64,000 bases of DNA from positions 7,750,001 to 7,814,000 of the forward strand of contig CAVNZM010000013.1 of assembly GCA_963693365.1 (NCBI GenBank). The letters are read 5' to 3'. Below the pieces are notes generated by a model. It made no database searches. It was given only the letters and a program-made list of their open reading frames with translations, and was not told the origin of the DNA. The position numbers were made by a program, and so were the translations under genes. The first letter of the stretch is position 1, and every line of letters starts with the position of its first letter. Origin of the DNA: Amoebidium appalachense (Eukaryota; Ichthyosporea). Shown piece after piece: positions 1 through 37,595 of this stretch.

Positions 1-641
1 CCTCCTGCCCCTCCCCTTCTCCCCTCTCCTCCCTCCCCACTTCCCCCATATACAAACACCCGGTTACCCATCAATCCACCGCCTTCCACTCACAACCTTC
101 CATGCCCACCACCCTCCTCCCCAACACACACACACAACCATTCACCCCCTCCCTTTCAACCGGTACACCCACGCACTTAATAGGTCTACTCAAACACCAC
201 CAGCACACGCAGACATCGAAACCCCTTTTCTAAAATATGTTAAGTCTCTCGACCACCGCTTCCCTTCCTCCCCTTCGTTCCTCCCCCCCCCCCCTCCCCC
301 CCCCCCCAACCCCTGGTTGCCCTTCCATGGGGCCGCGCCAGCTACCCTACCCACATTCATCACACTCGTGTCACATTCCACACAAGTCATCCACAAAGAC
401 CCACGAGCACAGACAGCGGATACAAATCTGCAACACTTGGATAGACTTCCCCTCTCCCGGCCTCCTCTTGGTTTCACGCTGTCACAAGTTGCACAAGCAT
501 CCCACATGCATAGACCCTCTAATAAAATCAACAGATGTGCACACACACACACTCACTCACCCACACAATCAAACTCACACACACACAGAAGGGGGGAAGG
601 GAGAGAATTTTTATTTTATTTTTTGGGGGGGGGGGGGGACA

Positions 642-645
<4 letters not shown>

Positions 646-703
<58 letters not shown>

Positions 704-750
704 GGGTGTGTGTGTGCACGGATGTGTGTGTGTGTGTGTCTGTGTCTGTC

Positions 751-834
<84 letters not shown>
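646..834. repeat. (GA)n then (TG)n microsatellites
   Basis: An uninterrupted GA tract runs 646-700, preceded by a G-run. An interrupted then perfect TG tract runs to 834. Both sit upstream of the EF-hand exon and generate spurious Arg-Glu and Cys-Val reading frames. Confidence 0.95.
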
Positions 835-1001
835 AATGAGATAGAGCAGGAGAGTGATAGAGACCAATGTGTCCCCCGTTTCCCCCTGCTCCTGAGTATC
901 CCCATTATGCATACATGCACAGCCCATGCTCCCGCACCCACCTGCACCCCACCCTCTATCGACCATCACCACCCCTCCACCCACCCACCATACTCACTCA
1001 G

Positions 1002-15317
<14,316 letters not shown>

Positions 15318-15404
15318 TTATTGCCCCCTCCTCTTTCCCCCCACCCCGCCACCACCATCGCGACTACCGCCACCACCACTACCACCACATACACACGTCC
15401 ACAT

Positions 15405-15473
<69 letters not shown>

Positions 15474-17749
15474 TATACCTTTTTCTACCGTTCGAATATA
15501 ATATCGAGGTGGGGGAATGAGATTTCCACTTTTGTTTTTTTGCCCTCCCCCCCCCCCCCCCCCCCCCCATCCCTCACCCCCCTCACCCCCTCCCCCCACC
15601 CACCCAACCACCCAACCACCTACATACCCACCCACCCACCACCACCTCTCTCTCTCTCACACAATCTCCCCCCCCCCCCCCCCCCCCTCCCCCGGGGTCC
15701 CTTCGTCCCTCCCTTCCCTCCGTCTTCTTTCCCTGGCAGTCTCCTTAGCCATCTTCCTCCCAGTAGCCTTGTTCCCCTCTGCCCATTCTCTGCCCCTAGT
15801 CTGATGACGAATCTATGCACGAATGACAGGTCTTACGCTGTGTTTTTGTCAACGATGTACAATAGAACCACGGTTTGCCGATATGTGATGGTGCAGCAAC
15901 GCATCTGCTTACTAATAGATCGCACTGCCCTACCTGATTAGACCCATGATATTTCGGTTTTATTTGATCATTGCTTAGAGATCCTGGGATGAACAGTTAG
16001 TCCTTTGGTAGTTCTGCCCGGTGACTCCTGTGTATATATATAACTGATGCTGTGTGATTCCCTACCTGTATATTAATACACGATCCAATCTGAATGTTGT
16101 GTCATTAGGGCCGTCATTTGTATCTCAGGCTGTGTGATCCCAACATGTATCCTACCATATGTATTCCCTTCTTTTCAACCTTTTTTTTAGGTTATGTAGT
16201 CATTGTGATACTGACGTAAATTGTCATGGACCCATTTGATCTGGGCTGCAAAACAGCCAAATTCAGATGTCATGCAGATATGTTCCTCCGTGTTGCGACG
16301 CTAAGAACTGTACCCATAGTGTCCTAATTTGTCTTAGGTACTTGCGGGTAATATGATGTACATGTGACCATGAATATGATAGACTAGCCATAAGCGAATA
16401 AAGAAGCTAATTCGGATGTTCCGAGGACCCTTTATGTGATGAATGCATTCAACCCACATATGGTCAAGTTCTATCCCATATTTATTCGACTGTTTCTACC
16501 GCCTCCCCCCTCCCCCCCATATGTACACAAACACCCTCCCCCTACCCTACCCTCCCCCCCCCCCCCCCCCCCCCCCCCCCTCGCTTTCGTCTCCCTCTCT
16601 CCCTCCCTCCCCCTCCCCTCCCCTCCCCCTCACTCACTCACTCACTCACTCACTCACCCAGTCTTTCACCCTCTCAATTACAAAGGGGCACACGATGCCA
16701 TAGTGTAGGCTAACACATGCACACAGTAACACACCAAAGCACACACGCACACACGCACGCATACAGCAGTGCCGCATTTGTAGAGACTCGGAAGATCATG
16801 TCATACTACTATCAGATTCTGCTGTTTATATATCGCACATTCATTCAACTTGCACGCAACTAGCTTGCACACAGGTAAAATAAGTTTTTGCTTACTATGG
16901 GCTTTTAGGCAAATTTGTGAGCATACCATAGGCCAGATGGTATGTGCATACATGCGTAATTCAAACATTCAAAGGCAGGCCCCCAATTTTCAAAGCTTCG
17001 TTTGCTTGTTACACTGTCAGTAGATTTTTCGCAAAACCCCCACTCCCCCACCCCTCTCCTAATCCCAACCCGTCCACGCGTGTCCACTCTTACTTTATAC
17101 GATAACATCATCGGATGATGGATTCGAGACCAACGGCGTATGTATTTCTAATATTAGGCTAGTGTAGCCCAGAGCTAGTGACTCACACAGTGCCATGTAT
17201 GACTCAGCTAACTATTGATACAACCTTTCCTAAACGACAGGCGGCGACGTACATCATACTAGTAGTACCATTAAATATTACTACTATCATCAACAATCAT
17301 GAAAATTTGCTCAGGTCTTGCAAGTGTGAGTGATACCGAGGCAGCTGCCCATTATCTATGATATTAGCAGCCAATCATCTAATGCACATGTGCAAATAAA
17401 ATAGTGCACGTGGGATACTCCCGCGTAGTTGAGCTTAATAACGGTGTGTTGTCTTAGCTGATTGCACAAAATTTTGCATCCTAACTATAGGGTACCGATC
17501 AACGTCGGTGCTGTGTGGAAGACGTAGCTCTTCAGTCATGGAGGGCCCCCTGCAGGCTGGGGGCCGGCCGGACAAATCGGGGGGGGAAATTTTAAAAAGG
17601 TAGGGGGATAATCCCGTGGTGGCAGGAAGCCACAGGCCATTGGGCCACCTCATCACCATGGCGCCACACTGAAGGACTTATCCATAACCTGGAAGTTCGC
17701 CCATGGCTGCACTAGTACTATGCCAGGGCTATCACACACAAGTTGAAGC

Positions 17750-17801
<52 letters not shown>

Positions 17802-18400
17802 GGCATGGGAAACGAGGGTGTAACCAGCTTGCAACTTGGGGCTTGCGCAAGAGACGCTATTGCGGCAATACGTTACTTTGCCACATGATACAGGCATGCC
17901 AAAAGTGTTTGTCAATAATTATGAGGAGCCTCACTCGGACATGGTTTGGTTGCTACAGGAGGTCACCCTATGTATACTTGTTTTTTTTGCCTACTGTATA
18001 CACTACATGTACATCGGCCCGGACGGCAAACGTTGACAACTTGCCATCCTTTTTGGTGCCAATCCCTCTGATTCCCTCGGCAAGTTGGATCTCAGGAATG
18101 TGCCAAAGTGCATAACAATTGGATGCATGCTTTAAAATGCAGTGCAGCAGTTCGACTTCGACAAGGCAGCTCAACCAATCACATTTACTTAATGAACTGC
18201 ACTTTGGGTTTTTAAACAGGTTCACAAATTTATCCATGTCAGCTACACTCAGAACATTGTGCGCTGTGGGTGTAGTGTTGCCAAAAAGTGTGGCCACGGA
18301 AGGTGCCCGATTGACATATAAGTACTGGGCTTACCGGCTGTCGAGTTTGAAGTGATTCCTAAGTTTCAATCTTTGGGCCAGAAGGCCGACGGGAACAAAC
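15318..18400. other. Non-coding region downstream of the kinase gene
   Basis: Holds C-rich tracts, a (CA)n tract at 15410-15471, a CACT repeat near 16630 and then a more AT-balanced stretch with no convincing exon. AATAAA occurs at 16397-16402 and could serve as a polyadenylation signal for the kinase transcript, though about 1.1 kb downstream. A G homopolymer of about 48 lies at 17753-17800. Short frames at 17.4-18.4 kb on both strands match nothing I recognise. Confidence 0.6.
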
Positions 18401-18864
18401 ATGTGGCGGCCCTCCGTGATCACCTGCCTGGTACTTGCTGCTTGCGTGCAGAATTCGAATGTGCTGGCGACACCGACTCAGGCCTAGGCGCCAGGTGCCA
18501 ATGGCCTCAGCCAGGGCACTTTTGCAGGTGAGCATCCCTGGCACACACGTGATCGGACCAAAAAACAAGCCCTGCAGATGCTCGGCCGTTAGGAGAGAAA
18601 TTAAGTTGATATTCGAATTCCGAAGGTGTACACATGTTAGCACGCAAGGGAACACTTTCTCAACTGGCACGCGTACAGTGACGCATGTGTGACCGCATGC
18701 ACGACATCCATTTGCATGATACATGCGCATACAACATGACATGCTATCCATTCACGATATATATCTGTTGCCGCCCAAGATTGGTGAGTTCACGTTCTGG
18801 TTGTCAAGCAACCTCAGTACTGCATGCCTCCCCGCTCCAACAATACCACAACTATTAGCCCGCG

Positions 18865-20012
18865 TTGAACATTGCAACATGCCTGGGCAGAGGCGACTTC
18901 ATATCTAACACTTGCCGCAATCCTCATGTACAAGGTGATTTCTTTTCAACCTTGAAGCGTGTTCGGCGATTCCTCAACTTCGACTTCAACAAGAACCCAG
19001 GCCCGGGCCCGGCCCCACAGCCACGTACCGTCACCGTGACCGTGACGCGCACCGAGTATCAGACCCACACCGAGTATCAGGTGCGCACGGAGATTCAATA
19101 CCTAACACGCACGGAAACTTGTCAAATACAAACACAAACACAGTATGCTACTCCGGTACCCGTGACAACCACGGAGACAGCGCCCTGCATACCCACCACC
19201 ACAACTTCCACGTACAACCACAAGAACTATTGCCGCTGAGCCCATCACCACTAACTATATACGCAGACCCTTCCGGCAAACATCTTAACCTCTACTTATC
19301 ATCAGTTAGTCACCACAACAACCACCATAATCAGGTCAACAGACGGCCAAACCATAACCCAAACTAGCACACTCACGCTTCCCCCGTCCCTAATCACCAC
19401 GACCCAAACCACCACCAGGACCGCGGCCGTGCCGGTCAGCGGACAATTAGTCACCACCACATACACCAGTATGCTTCAGTCACTGTGCCTGGGCGCCCAG
19501 AGACCACGACAGAAACAAAAGCACTGTCATTCGGCATCCGTACCAGAACACGGTGCATCACCTTGCCGCCCACCACGGTCACTACCACCGCTCCTGGGCC
19601 CGGCTATGTGCAGACCACCACTCTCACCTATAGTCGCTACACCCAGTACGCACCCCAGTGTACAACCACCACTCTGGTACGCACTTGTCCTCTCCCGCCT
19701 GTCACACCCACTCCCGCTACATGCATAACAACAATCACACGGACAAACTGTGGCAGACCAGGACCCACCTACACATCTTCACCCACCTACACATCTTCAC
19801 CCACCTACACACCTTCACCCACCTGCACATCTTCACCCACCTACACACCTGTACCCCCCTACAGCCCGACCTACACCCCGGACCCACCCTGCCCAGGCGG
19901 GTACAACTGCCCGCCCACCAACACTCCGCAGCCCCCGTGCCCCGGTGGTTATTGCCCTCCCACCACGACCATCAGACCACCCCCTACCGGATACCCAGAA
20001 GCATATTATTAA
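18865..20012 (+). CDS. Thr/Pro-rich mucin-like secreted or wall protein, frame-broken
   Basis: The first part (to 19239) has TVTVTVTRTEYQTHTEYQ and many TTT and TRTE motifs. The same frame stops at TGA 19237-19239 and again at a TAA, then continues Thr-rich to about 19480. There the Thr-rich reading moves to another frame, which runs to TAA at 20010-20012 with PTYTSSPTYTSSPTYTPSP repeats, two PPCPGGY motifs and a PPTTTIRPPP tail. Composition suggests an O-glycosylated extracellular protein (family inference). No introns explaining the breaks were found, so it may be decayed or contain sequencing errors. A 28-codon signal-peptide-like frame starts at 18401 (MWRPSVITCLVLAACVQ) and could be its first exon, but the joining donor is unclear. 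Confidence 0.4.
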
Positions 20013-22697
<2,685 letters not shown>

Positions 22698-23049
22698 AGG
22701 GCCCAACCACATCGGCCGAGTCAACTTGCTCCGAGCAGAATAATTCTGCTCTTGAAGAATTATTCTGCTAAATGATTCTGCTAGCGCTCGGAGCAAGCTT
22801 ACTCTGCTGCCGTGAGCGAGATAATTCTGCTTTTCGCGGAATAATTCTGGTAAAAGCACACAAATTCTGCCTTTTGCACGAATAAAGTTCTGCAAAAGCA
22901 GAACGGTTCTGCTATATACAGAATGATTCTGCTTTTTGCAATATATTCAGAATGATTCTTCTTTTAGCTCTATCACTCTGCTTGAGGTAAAATAAAATCA
23001 GAATAATTCTGCTCGGAGCAAGCTGACTCTGCCGATGTGGTTGGGCCCT
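22698..23049. mobile_element. MITE-like element, copy 1 (352 bp)
   Basis: Terminal inverted repeats of about 51 bp start AGGGCCCAACCACATCGGC and differ at about three positions between the ends. The interior is made of short palindromic pieces of the type GCAGAATNATTCTGC. There is no coding capacity. TA dinucleotides adjoin the ends, but a clean target duplication is not certain. A second full copy is at 35690-36200. Confidence 0.88.
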
Positions 23050-23152
23050 AGCCGCTGATGATACACTTCCACGTGTAGACTGCCAAGGAAAGAAAGAATC
23101 ACGCAGCGCTGCACACTTGGCACACATAGAACGGTAGGACAGTCTGGAGGAA

Positions 23153-23183
<31 letters not shown>

Positions 23184-23400
23184 TCAAAGGGGTTTCACTG
23201 GATATGCATAATCATAAGATTCTATAGTCGGCTATGGGCAATTTTTTTTTGCAAATCAGGATTGAATTTCGGGGCCTACCCTTGCAAGGGTACGCACTTG
23301 TTGATGATTTCACATCTAATTAACCACTGTGATATTTGACCCCCCGGCCCCCCGGCCCCCCCCCCCCCCCCCCCCCCTCCCTTCCCCCCCCCCCCCTCCT

Positions 23401-23455
<55 letters not shown>

Positions 23456-23483
23456 AAAACAACAAAAGCAATAAAAAACTTCG

Positions 23484-23534
<51 letters not shown>

Positions 23535-23580
23535 AAAAGACCCGCTAATGATTCGACACCGCGGCCAACACACCGACAGA

Positions 23581-23978
23581 ACATGCAGGCCTGCACACAC
23601 ATGTATCATGCACATACATACAGTACATGCAGGCCTGCACACACATGTATCATGCACATACATACAGTACATGCAGGCCTGTGACACATGGATCATGCAC
23701 ATACATACAGTACATGCAGGCCTGCACACACATGTATCATGCGCATACATACAGTACATGCAGGCCTGCACACACATGTATCATGCACATACATACAGTA
23801 CATGCAGGCCTGCACACACATGGATCATGCACATACATACAGTACATGCAGGCCTGCACACACATGTATCATGCGCATACATACAGTACATGCAGGCCTG
23901 CACACACATGTATCATGCACATACATACAGTACATGCAGGCCTGCACACACATGTATCATGCACATACACACCGGCAC
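23581..23978. repeat. 44-bp tandem repeat, about nine copies
   Basis: The unit begins ACATGCAGGCCTGCACACAC and ends CATACATACAGT. Copies start at 23581, 23625, 23669 (43 bp variant), 23712, 23756, 23800, 23844, 23888 and 23932 (partial). It contains the palindrome TGCAGGCCTGCA. All three forward frames stay open through it. Confidence 0.96.
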
Positions 23979-24069
23979 CCACTCCCTGGCACACAACCAT
24001 GCAGACATCATATCCACAATGTGGCTCTGCGAATCCCATTCAGTTTATGTCTCACACAGGCTCGGGTAA

Positions 24070-25397
24070 GCCATGTACATGCATGAGCACTTGCAAAAGC
24101 ACTTGCAAACCAATCATGTTTTATACATTCCATTCGGCCAGCACATGGGCACATTGAACCTTTCGAATCAATAACACGCATGCACGGACGCATAGGTAAG
24201 TGTGTACATGCCGAGAGCCGAGGACCAATGTACATCAGTCTGGCGGTAGGATATTCTATTCCAATACAGACCCAGTCTGCATAGGGACCCTTTGTGACCA
24301 AGGGCCAACCCACATTACATATGAGGAGCAAAAATGCTCGATAGGGAGAATTGAGAGAAAAGAAACAAAATCCAATAGTGCTACATCTGAATCCACTTGC
24401 CAAGTTAAGTCGTCGTTGCCAAAGAAATAAACACAAGCTGCCGAGGAAGCAAGAAACACAAACCTTTCCAGGGAACAGGTATTACAGACCACCACCAACC
24501 TTGCACGCTCTCCACACACCGGGCATGCTCTTTGCAATCCTTCCCATCACACGTTATTGCTGAAAACATGAAGTCTTAACCCCATTACTGTCAAACTTTC
24601 ACCCTCAGGCAACCGGTGCCTCGGAAAAGTAAAAGCCATGTGGCCGAAAACCAAGCAAGAAAGGGGGGGGGGGGCAAATGAAGGAAACACAAGAAGTGGC
24701 ATGACCTAAAACCCCGAAAACCATGCCCAGACCACAAAAACATTCCTCTCCATGACCAGCTCTTTAGAGCGCAAACCCGTTACCTTCACAGTGTATGTCA
24801 GTGTATTCCTTATGATATTTGCGTGTGTGTTACGTTCTCTTTAACCCAACATACTGAATAAACCAAAGCAACGGATAAGGGCCCTATCATTGCAAAGGCT
24901 ACTTTTGGATCCTCAACCTCAACCAATCACTTTTGTACACCTATGAGAATGGGGCAAACGAGGCCCTATGTCTTAAAATAGCCCCAGGGGCTAATTATAG
25001 CTTGTGGATGGCGGCAATGTCTTGCCTCAAGTTGAAGGCCTGGGCTATGATCTGCATAACAGCACAATGTCAGCATTCACACACATAGTTTATGTTGCTA
25101 TTTTTTCTTTCTAGGTATACCTGCATGTGATGGTGGTGTGGTGGGGGCATCCCTTGGTGCTTGGGCGCATATGTGTGTGTGTGTGTGTGCAAGGCATGTG
25201 CGTGTACACGTGTGTGCATGCGCCGAGACACACACATATACAAAAGCAGTGCAGGTGCATGAAGTGTACCTGATGTTTGCCTGAACTTGATAAATGTGTG
25301 TAGTGTATGTCTGCATGTGTGTGTGCCTTCATTTTCGTGTGTGTGTGTCCATGTATTTGTGTGTATCTGTGTGTCTGTGTGTGTGCACGTGTGTGTG

Positions 25398-25446
<49 letters not shown>

Positions 25447-26090
25447 GTGTGTGTCTAGGGTTGAATCCTGTGCATGTGCAAAACACGCGCAGATGTACGG
25501 TGTGTGTGTGGACTTGGTTGCTTGTGTCCATCCCTCCCCCCCTGTCCCCCCCCCCCCCCCCCCCCCCCATCTGGACTTGGTAGAAGCCTGTGTGCATCTC
25601 TCTCTCTTTCTCTCTCCTCCCTCCTCCCCTCCCTCTCTTTCCCGTCCCCTTTATCTCTTTATTTCTCCTACTCTTTCTCTCTCTCTCTCTTTCTATTTCT
25701 CTCTCTTTCTCTCTCTCTCCCTCCCCCCCTTGCCCCCTTTCCCCCCTTTTCGTCACTTTTCTCTCCCTCACTTTCCTCCCCTTTTCTTTCATTTCAATTT
25801 CCATCCCTCCCCAGCCTCCCCTACCCCCCCTCCCCCCCTTCTCCCCGACCCCGGCCCCCCGTCCCTGGCCCCCTCTTCTCCTCTCCCTCTCCCTTTCCCC
25901 TCTTCTATCTCTATCTCTATATCTGTGAATCTCTCCTCCTTTCTCCCTCCCTCCCCCCCCCCCCCCCCCAAAAAAAAATAAATAAATAAAAATAAAAAAT
26001 AAATAAATAAAAACAATTATAAATAAAACACCCCATCCCCAACCCCTCTCTGTGTATGCGTCTTTCTCTCCCTGTGTGTGTGCATGTGTA

Positions 26091-26136
<46 letters not shown>

Positions 26137-26198
26137 CACACACACACACACACACACCCTCACTCTCCCTATGTGGCCAGCCAACCAACCATGCCTAC
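24070..26198. other. Region downstream of the visible TBC exons, no further exon found
   Basis: The TBC frame leaves exon 26199-26293 through a GTAGGC donor, so at least one more - strand exon should lie here or beyond. None was recognised. The stretch holds (TG)n at 25384-25456, a CT/C-rich tract from about 25590 to 25970 and an A-rich patch near 25970-26030. Confidence 0.5.
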
Positions 26199-32854
<6,656 letters not shown>

Positions 32855-34980
32855 CTTTCAAGACGAGCAGAAAGCCAAAGAAAGGTGACACAAACACACA
32901 AAAAAAAATAAAGGGAGGTGGCGATGGGGAGAAAGAGTGCTCTTCTTGGACAGATTTTATGCTTGGACGGTAAAAATTGAATAGAACTAGCAAGGCAAAT
33001 CACGACGAATATGTTCGAGAAGCTGCAAAAGCACACTGCAGAGGAGCACACGAACCCTGTCACAAACACTGTGTCTGGTACCGTGCTCGGTACTCGTTAT
33101 TCACTATGCATGCCAGATTCTTAGCTATAGATCCAAAGACAGATGTCAACCGGTGTATACTACATCGAATCGCACATTAGTTGCACGAAAGAAAAACGTG
33201 CTGTACAAGAGCCTGAAGCGGTCTCTAAAAAACCTGGGAGAATGATACTTCTAAGTGGTTAAACTTACGTTTCAGACGCGAGATGCTCATCATATAGCTT
33301 GGTAGGCGTCTAGGATGATAGTCTACTTCTTCGACGGGGTGTCTCATTAGGAACAAGCAAGGTCACGGCCTTGCAACAGCCTTCCTCCTAACACGCAGAG
33401 TTGATGTGTTCCTATGTGAACAGGGTGCCGAAACAAAGCGGATCCCTGCCCCTCAGATTCAGTAGTAGACAATCACCACCACTAAACTACCGGATAACTA
33501 AACAAAACAGCTTAGTGATGTCCCTACCCAGTCTTAAACCCCTATACTTGAGCGAGCCACTCTGTGTTGGTTGTGGTGGTGTTGTTGGCATCAGAACCAG
33601 TTGCTATGCTCTATCTCTGCGTACGTCTTGTGAAGGTTTAAAAGTTAACCCGAAAACAGCTTGTTTCTTCTGCTCAGGCGAGCAAACAGCTCGATTTATG
33701 CTACAAAAAACACATCCTCGGTATTTCTTGGTGAATTTCAAAGTGAAAAATGTGCCACATGTAATAAACAGCTGAGAGGTTTCACTTCCGAAGGCTTCTG
33801 CCGGGCCAGTTCTGTTCGAATTCAGGCGGCCGGCCAGCTCAGTAGGAAGGGAGCATGCGTCAACTCATGAATAGGCCTGCGTCCAAAGCCACTTGGTAAA
33901 ATATTTATATGATTGGATTAATGATTATTTTATACTTTTAGTAGTAGCATTCAAATATATCACAGCTCAACAAGGACCTACTGTTGGCTTATAATCAGCA
34001 GATGGCATAGCCTGGCATACCATTGAGGCTCTTTCGGCCGTGTGATTGGCGTATGCACGTGCCATTGTGACTGCAGATCTACCATAGAATCGTTCACGTT
34101 TGCAAAACATAAAGATAGATGTGCAAGAGACAGTATTTGTGAGTAAAAAAGCTATGAAACATAAAATAAGTAACAGCCGCGCCTCCACTTCGAAGCCACA
34201 GGCTAACGTTACGTGACCGATCCTCAGTTTTCGCGCCATTTTGTGATGCGATGGAATTCAAGAGCTGTTGAATCGCCGCTGAACAGGGGTTGCCTGGGTT
34301 TGGCGTTCTTAATCGTATTTAGGCAAACTCCGAGCATTTTGATACCCTTCAGGGTCGTATTGACTAATTGGATGCCTACCTTTAATCGTATTGCGGGGTT
34401 TTCTAAACCGTATTTTTGACCAATACGACTCGTAACGCAAACCCTGCCGCTGAATATTGGTTTAGGTTATCCAATAGAGAAAGGCATTTTCAAATATTGC
34501 CTTTTATGGTGCAGCTCTAGGAGGACTTGGAACAGATCTATGTACGTGATCATGATATACCGCTGAGGGGATATTCCGAGCAAACCCCCCCCCCCCCATA
34601 CCTGAGACTGGTTCTCTTTGCCTCGAGTAAACAGCGTAAACCCCCCCCTGTGTACATGTACTGTCACAAACCGTAAGCTAATGAAAAACAAATTTAATGC
34701 ATGCATAATAGAAAATATCCATGCACTGTGCTTAGTTCTTTTCCTTTCAGCTAGAGAAGCTTGCAAATCTTTGCAATGGGCCGCCACCAAGGCCTCCTAA
34801 ATAGCACACCTATTTAGGAAGCCTTGGCCGCCACGGGTACGCGTTTGAACTTCAGTGCACGGGCAGTGAGCGGTAATTGAATTCGAGGGCCTCCACTGAT
34901 GTGGCCCATCATACGTATACCGTGCACCACGCTATTGTGCAAGGGCCCCAGGGCAGGCCCACTGCACAACACCACGTCAT
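32855..34980. other. Upstream of TBC exons; no supported gene
   Basis: The first visible TBC exon begins after a pyrimidine-rich acceptor at 32855, so earlier exons are expected. None is recognised. A 124-codon + strand frame at 33401-33775 has a CVGCGG and ACFFC cysteine pattern but no family resemblance I can support. Confidence 0.45.
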
Positions 34981-34989
34981 GGTCTCATG

Positions 34990-34990
<1 letters not shown>

Positions 34991-35081
<91 letters not shown>

Positions 35082-35106
35082 CACTCACACACACACATGT
35101 ACGTGG

Positions 35107-35155
<49 letters not shown>

Positions 35156-35640
35156 GACCACACACACACAACGGTGACACGCACCGTCAACACACACACG
35201 TGTGTACGTACGTCTACACACACACGCACAAACAGACATGTACACACACACACATACACACGCACACACGCACGCACGCACACACACACACACAAATTGC
35301 ACAACCTGACACACACACGCACGCACACACACACACATGGATGTGTACATGTGACGTCCACACACACTCTGACACGCACATGTGACGTACACACACGCTG
35401 TGGCCCGCACACTCACGTGCACACATGCACGGAAAATGAACAAAAACAAGCGCAAGTCCAGACACGCATGTGGTCACGACTCTCGCGATTAATTTTTGTC
35501 CAAGAAAGACCGTCACACACACACGCACGTTACACACACACACACACACACACGACACACATACACACACACGCACGTGCACACGCGCTCACACATATGT
35601 ACACGCACACACACAATTGTCAACAATTTCATCGCGCACA
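34991..35640. repeat. (CA)n and degenerate CA-rich tract
   Basis: A pure CA tract of about 100 bp begins at 34991 and is followed by some 500 bp of CA-rich sequence with ACGT interruptions, running to near the MITE copy at 35690. Confidence 0.93.
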
Positions 35641-35689
35641 CATGCCGTGACGCACGCACATACATGCAGGCTTTAAACACACAAGGAAC

Positions 35690-36200
35690 AAGGGCCCAAC
35701 CGCATCGGCTGAGTCAACTTGCTCCGAGCTGAATTATTCTGCAAAAAGCAGAATTATTTTGCAAACAGCAGGATTATTCTGCTAAAAGCAGAATCATTCA
35801 GCAAAAGCAGGATTATTCTGCAAAAGCAGAATTGTTCTGCTAAAAGCAGAATCAATCTGCAAACAGCATAATCAATGTGCTAAAAGCAGAATTATTCTGC
35901 CAAACTTGAATAGTTCTGCTATAAGCAGAATCTTTCTGCTGTCGAAAGCAGATTAATTCTGCTTTTTGCGGAATAAATCTGCTGAAAGCAGAATAATTAT
36001 GCTACTACGCAGAGTGATCCTGCTTTAGCGGAATAATTCTGTTAAAAGCAGAATACTGAATTCTGCTAAGAGCAGAGTGATTCTGCTTTTGCAAAACAAT
36101 TTCTGCTTTTTAATTCTGCTTTTAGCAGAATGATTCCGCTTTTGCAGTCTGAGAATAAATCTGCTTTTGCAAGCCGGACTCTGCCGATGTGGTTGGGCCT
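35690..36200. mobile_element. MITE-like element, copy 2 (about 511 bp)
   Basis: The left end reads AGGGCCCAACCGCATCGGC and the right end is the inverse ending GATGTGGTTGGGCCTT. The interior is a long series of GCAGAAT/ATTCTGC palindromic units with spacers such as AAAA, more units than in copy 1. No reading frame for a transposase is present. Confidence 0.88.
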
Positions 36201-36229
36201 TCACACACACGCACACGCACACGCACGCG

Positions 36230-36232
<3 letters not shown>

Positions 36233-36314
<82 letters not shown>
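36233..36314. repeat. (CA)n tract beside MITE copy 2
   Basis: A pure CA tract of about 80 bp begins about 30 bp beyond the MITE right end, inside a longer CA-rich stretch reaching about 36720. Confidence 0.93.
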
Positions 36315-36764
36315 CACACACAAACACACACACACACGTGCATACACAGGGTGCCACACATACATATTAATTTGGACACACACACAGTCACACGCACACA
36401 GGCCACGCTTAAGCACACACACACATGGCACACCAAACGTACACCTGTCTGTACACACACACACCGTGGCCGTGGCACTGGCACACACACCTCCCCAAAT
36501 ATGGTGTTCACAAATGGCTCACATACATTCGCATGTCCCAGTGCACACGGCTCACAGATCATGAACACACACACACATCGATTAATTGCAGTATTCACAA
36601 AAAACAGTTACTCATGGCACACACGTACCCACAAACGCGCATGTACAGCACACTGTGACCCATACACTGGGTGTGGCACACATACACTGACGATACACAC
36701 AACACACGTATACACACGGCACAGGAAGCACACAAGCCAGGCTTAAGTCCAATGGCTGCCAGTG

Positions 36765-36860
36765 AGGGCCTAACCATGTCAACAGAATCAATTGGCTACT
36801 AATATATTGGCTGAAATGTTGTTCTGTTAAAGGCAGAATTAATCGGCAAACGCAAAATAC
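36765..36860. mobile_element. Decayed MITE fragment (copy 3, left end)
   Basis: AGGGCCTAACCATGTCAACAG resembles the left terminal repeat, and TTCTGTTAAAGGCAGAATT resembles the interior units. The right end is missing. Confidence 0.55.
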
Positions 36861-37561
36861 AAAACTAGTGTGGGGCACGGGGGGATGGGTGACTCGGAGG
36901 GGAGGGGAGGAGGGTTTCTATTTGGGGCAGGGGGGGTGGGGGGTTTCAAGTAGGAGCCGCGGGGAGGTAGTGAAGGGGGTCCCCGGAGGAGAGGACATGG
37001 GGGGAGAGGGGGGACGGGGATGGGGAGGCACGAATGGTAGAACATGTACAGGTTGGTTCAAGCGAGATGATGACATGGGCAAGAGGGGTGGAAAGGGGAA
37101 TGGGCACCCCAGGGGGAGTGGGGGGGGAGGGGGAAAGTTACTATATGGTTTAGGAGCGGAAAAGCAGGTTGGGTCATAGTACTAGACGGTTCGGAAATAC
37201 CTATAGCGTAGAGCGGACCAGGGAAGGGGGTGCAAGTGGGAAATAGGGAGATGCGACGTGAGAGTGTAGAGGAAGCAGGGGTAAAGGGGGTTTAGGGAAT
37301 CAGGGATGCTAGCAAGGGTAAGCAGAAGAGGGGCAGAGGCGGGACAGAAAGAGGAGAGCAATTAAGGATTAGCAAGCGTTGGGAGAGCTCAGGGGAGGAT
37401 GGAGGGGAAGGGGGGAGGGGGAGGGGGGAGGGGGGAGCTGGTAGGAGATCGGGTGTTTGTGTACGTAAGTGGCTGGGTGACCCTAATGTTTTGTGTAGAG
37501 GGGAGGGGAGGGGGGGGAGTGGGAAAGGAGAGGAGGAGAGGTGCGGGGGGAAGGGGTAAGG

Positions 37562-37595
<34 letters not shown>

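Noticed and set aside
17968-18751. Reading frames of 109 and 130 codons on the - strand near the Thr-rich locus
   Set aside because: No recognisable family, no splice support and overlapping frames on the other strand; considered as transposase remnants but no catalytic motif was found.
25070-26188. 372-codon open frame on the - strand
   Set aside because: It is the translation of G-rich, GA-rich and CA microsatellite sequence between TBC exons; it lacks any domain and overlaps intron sequence.
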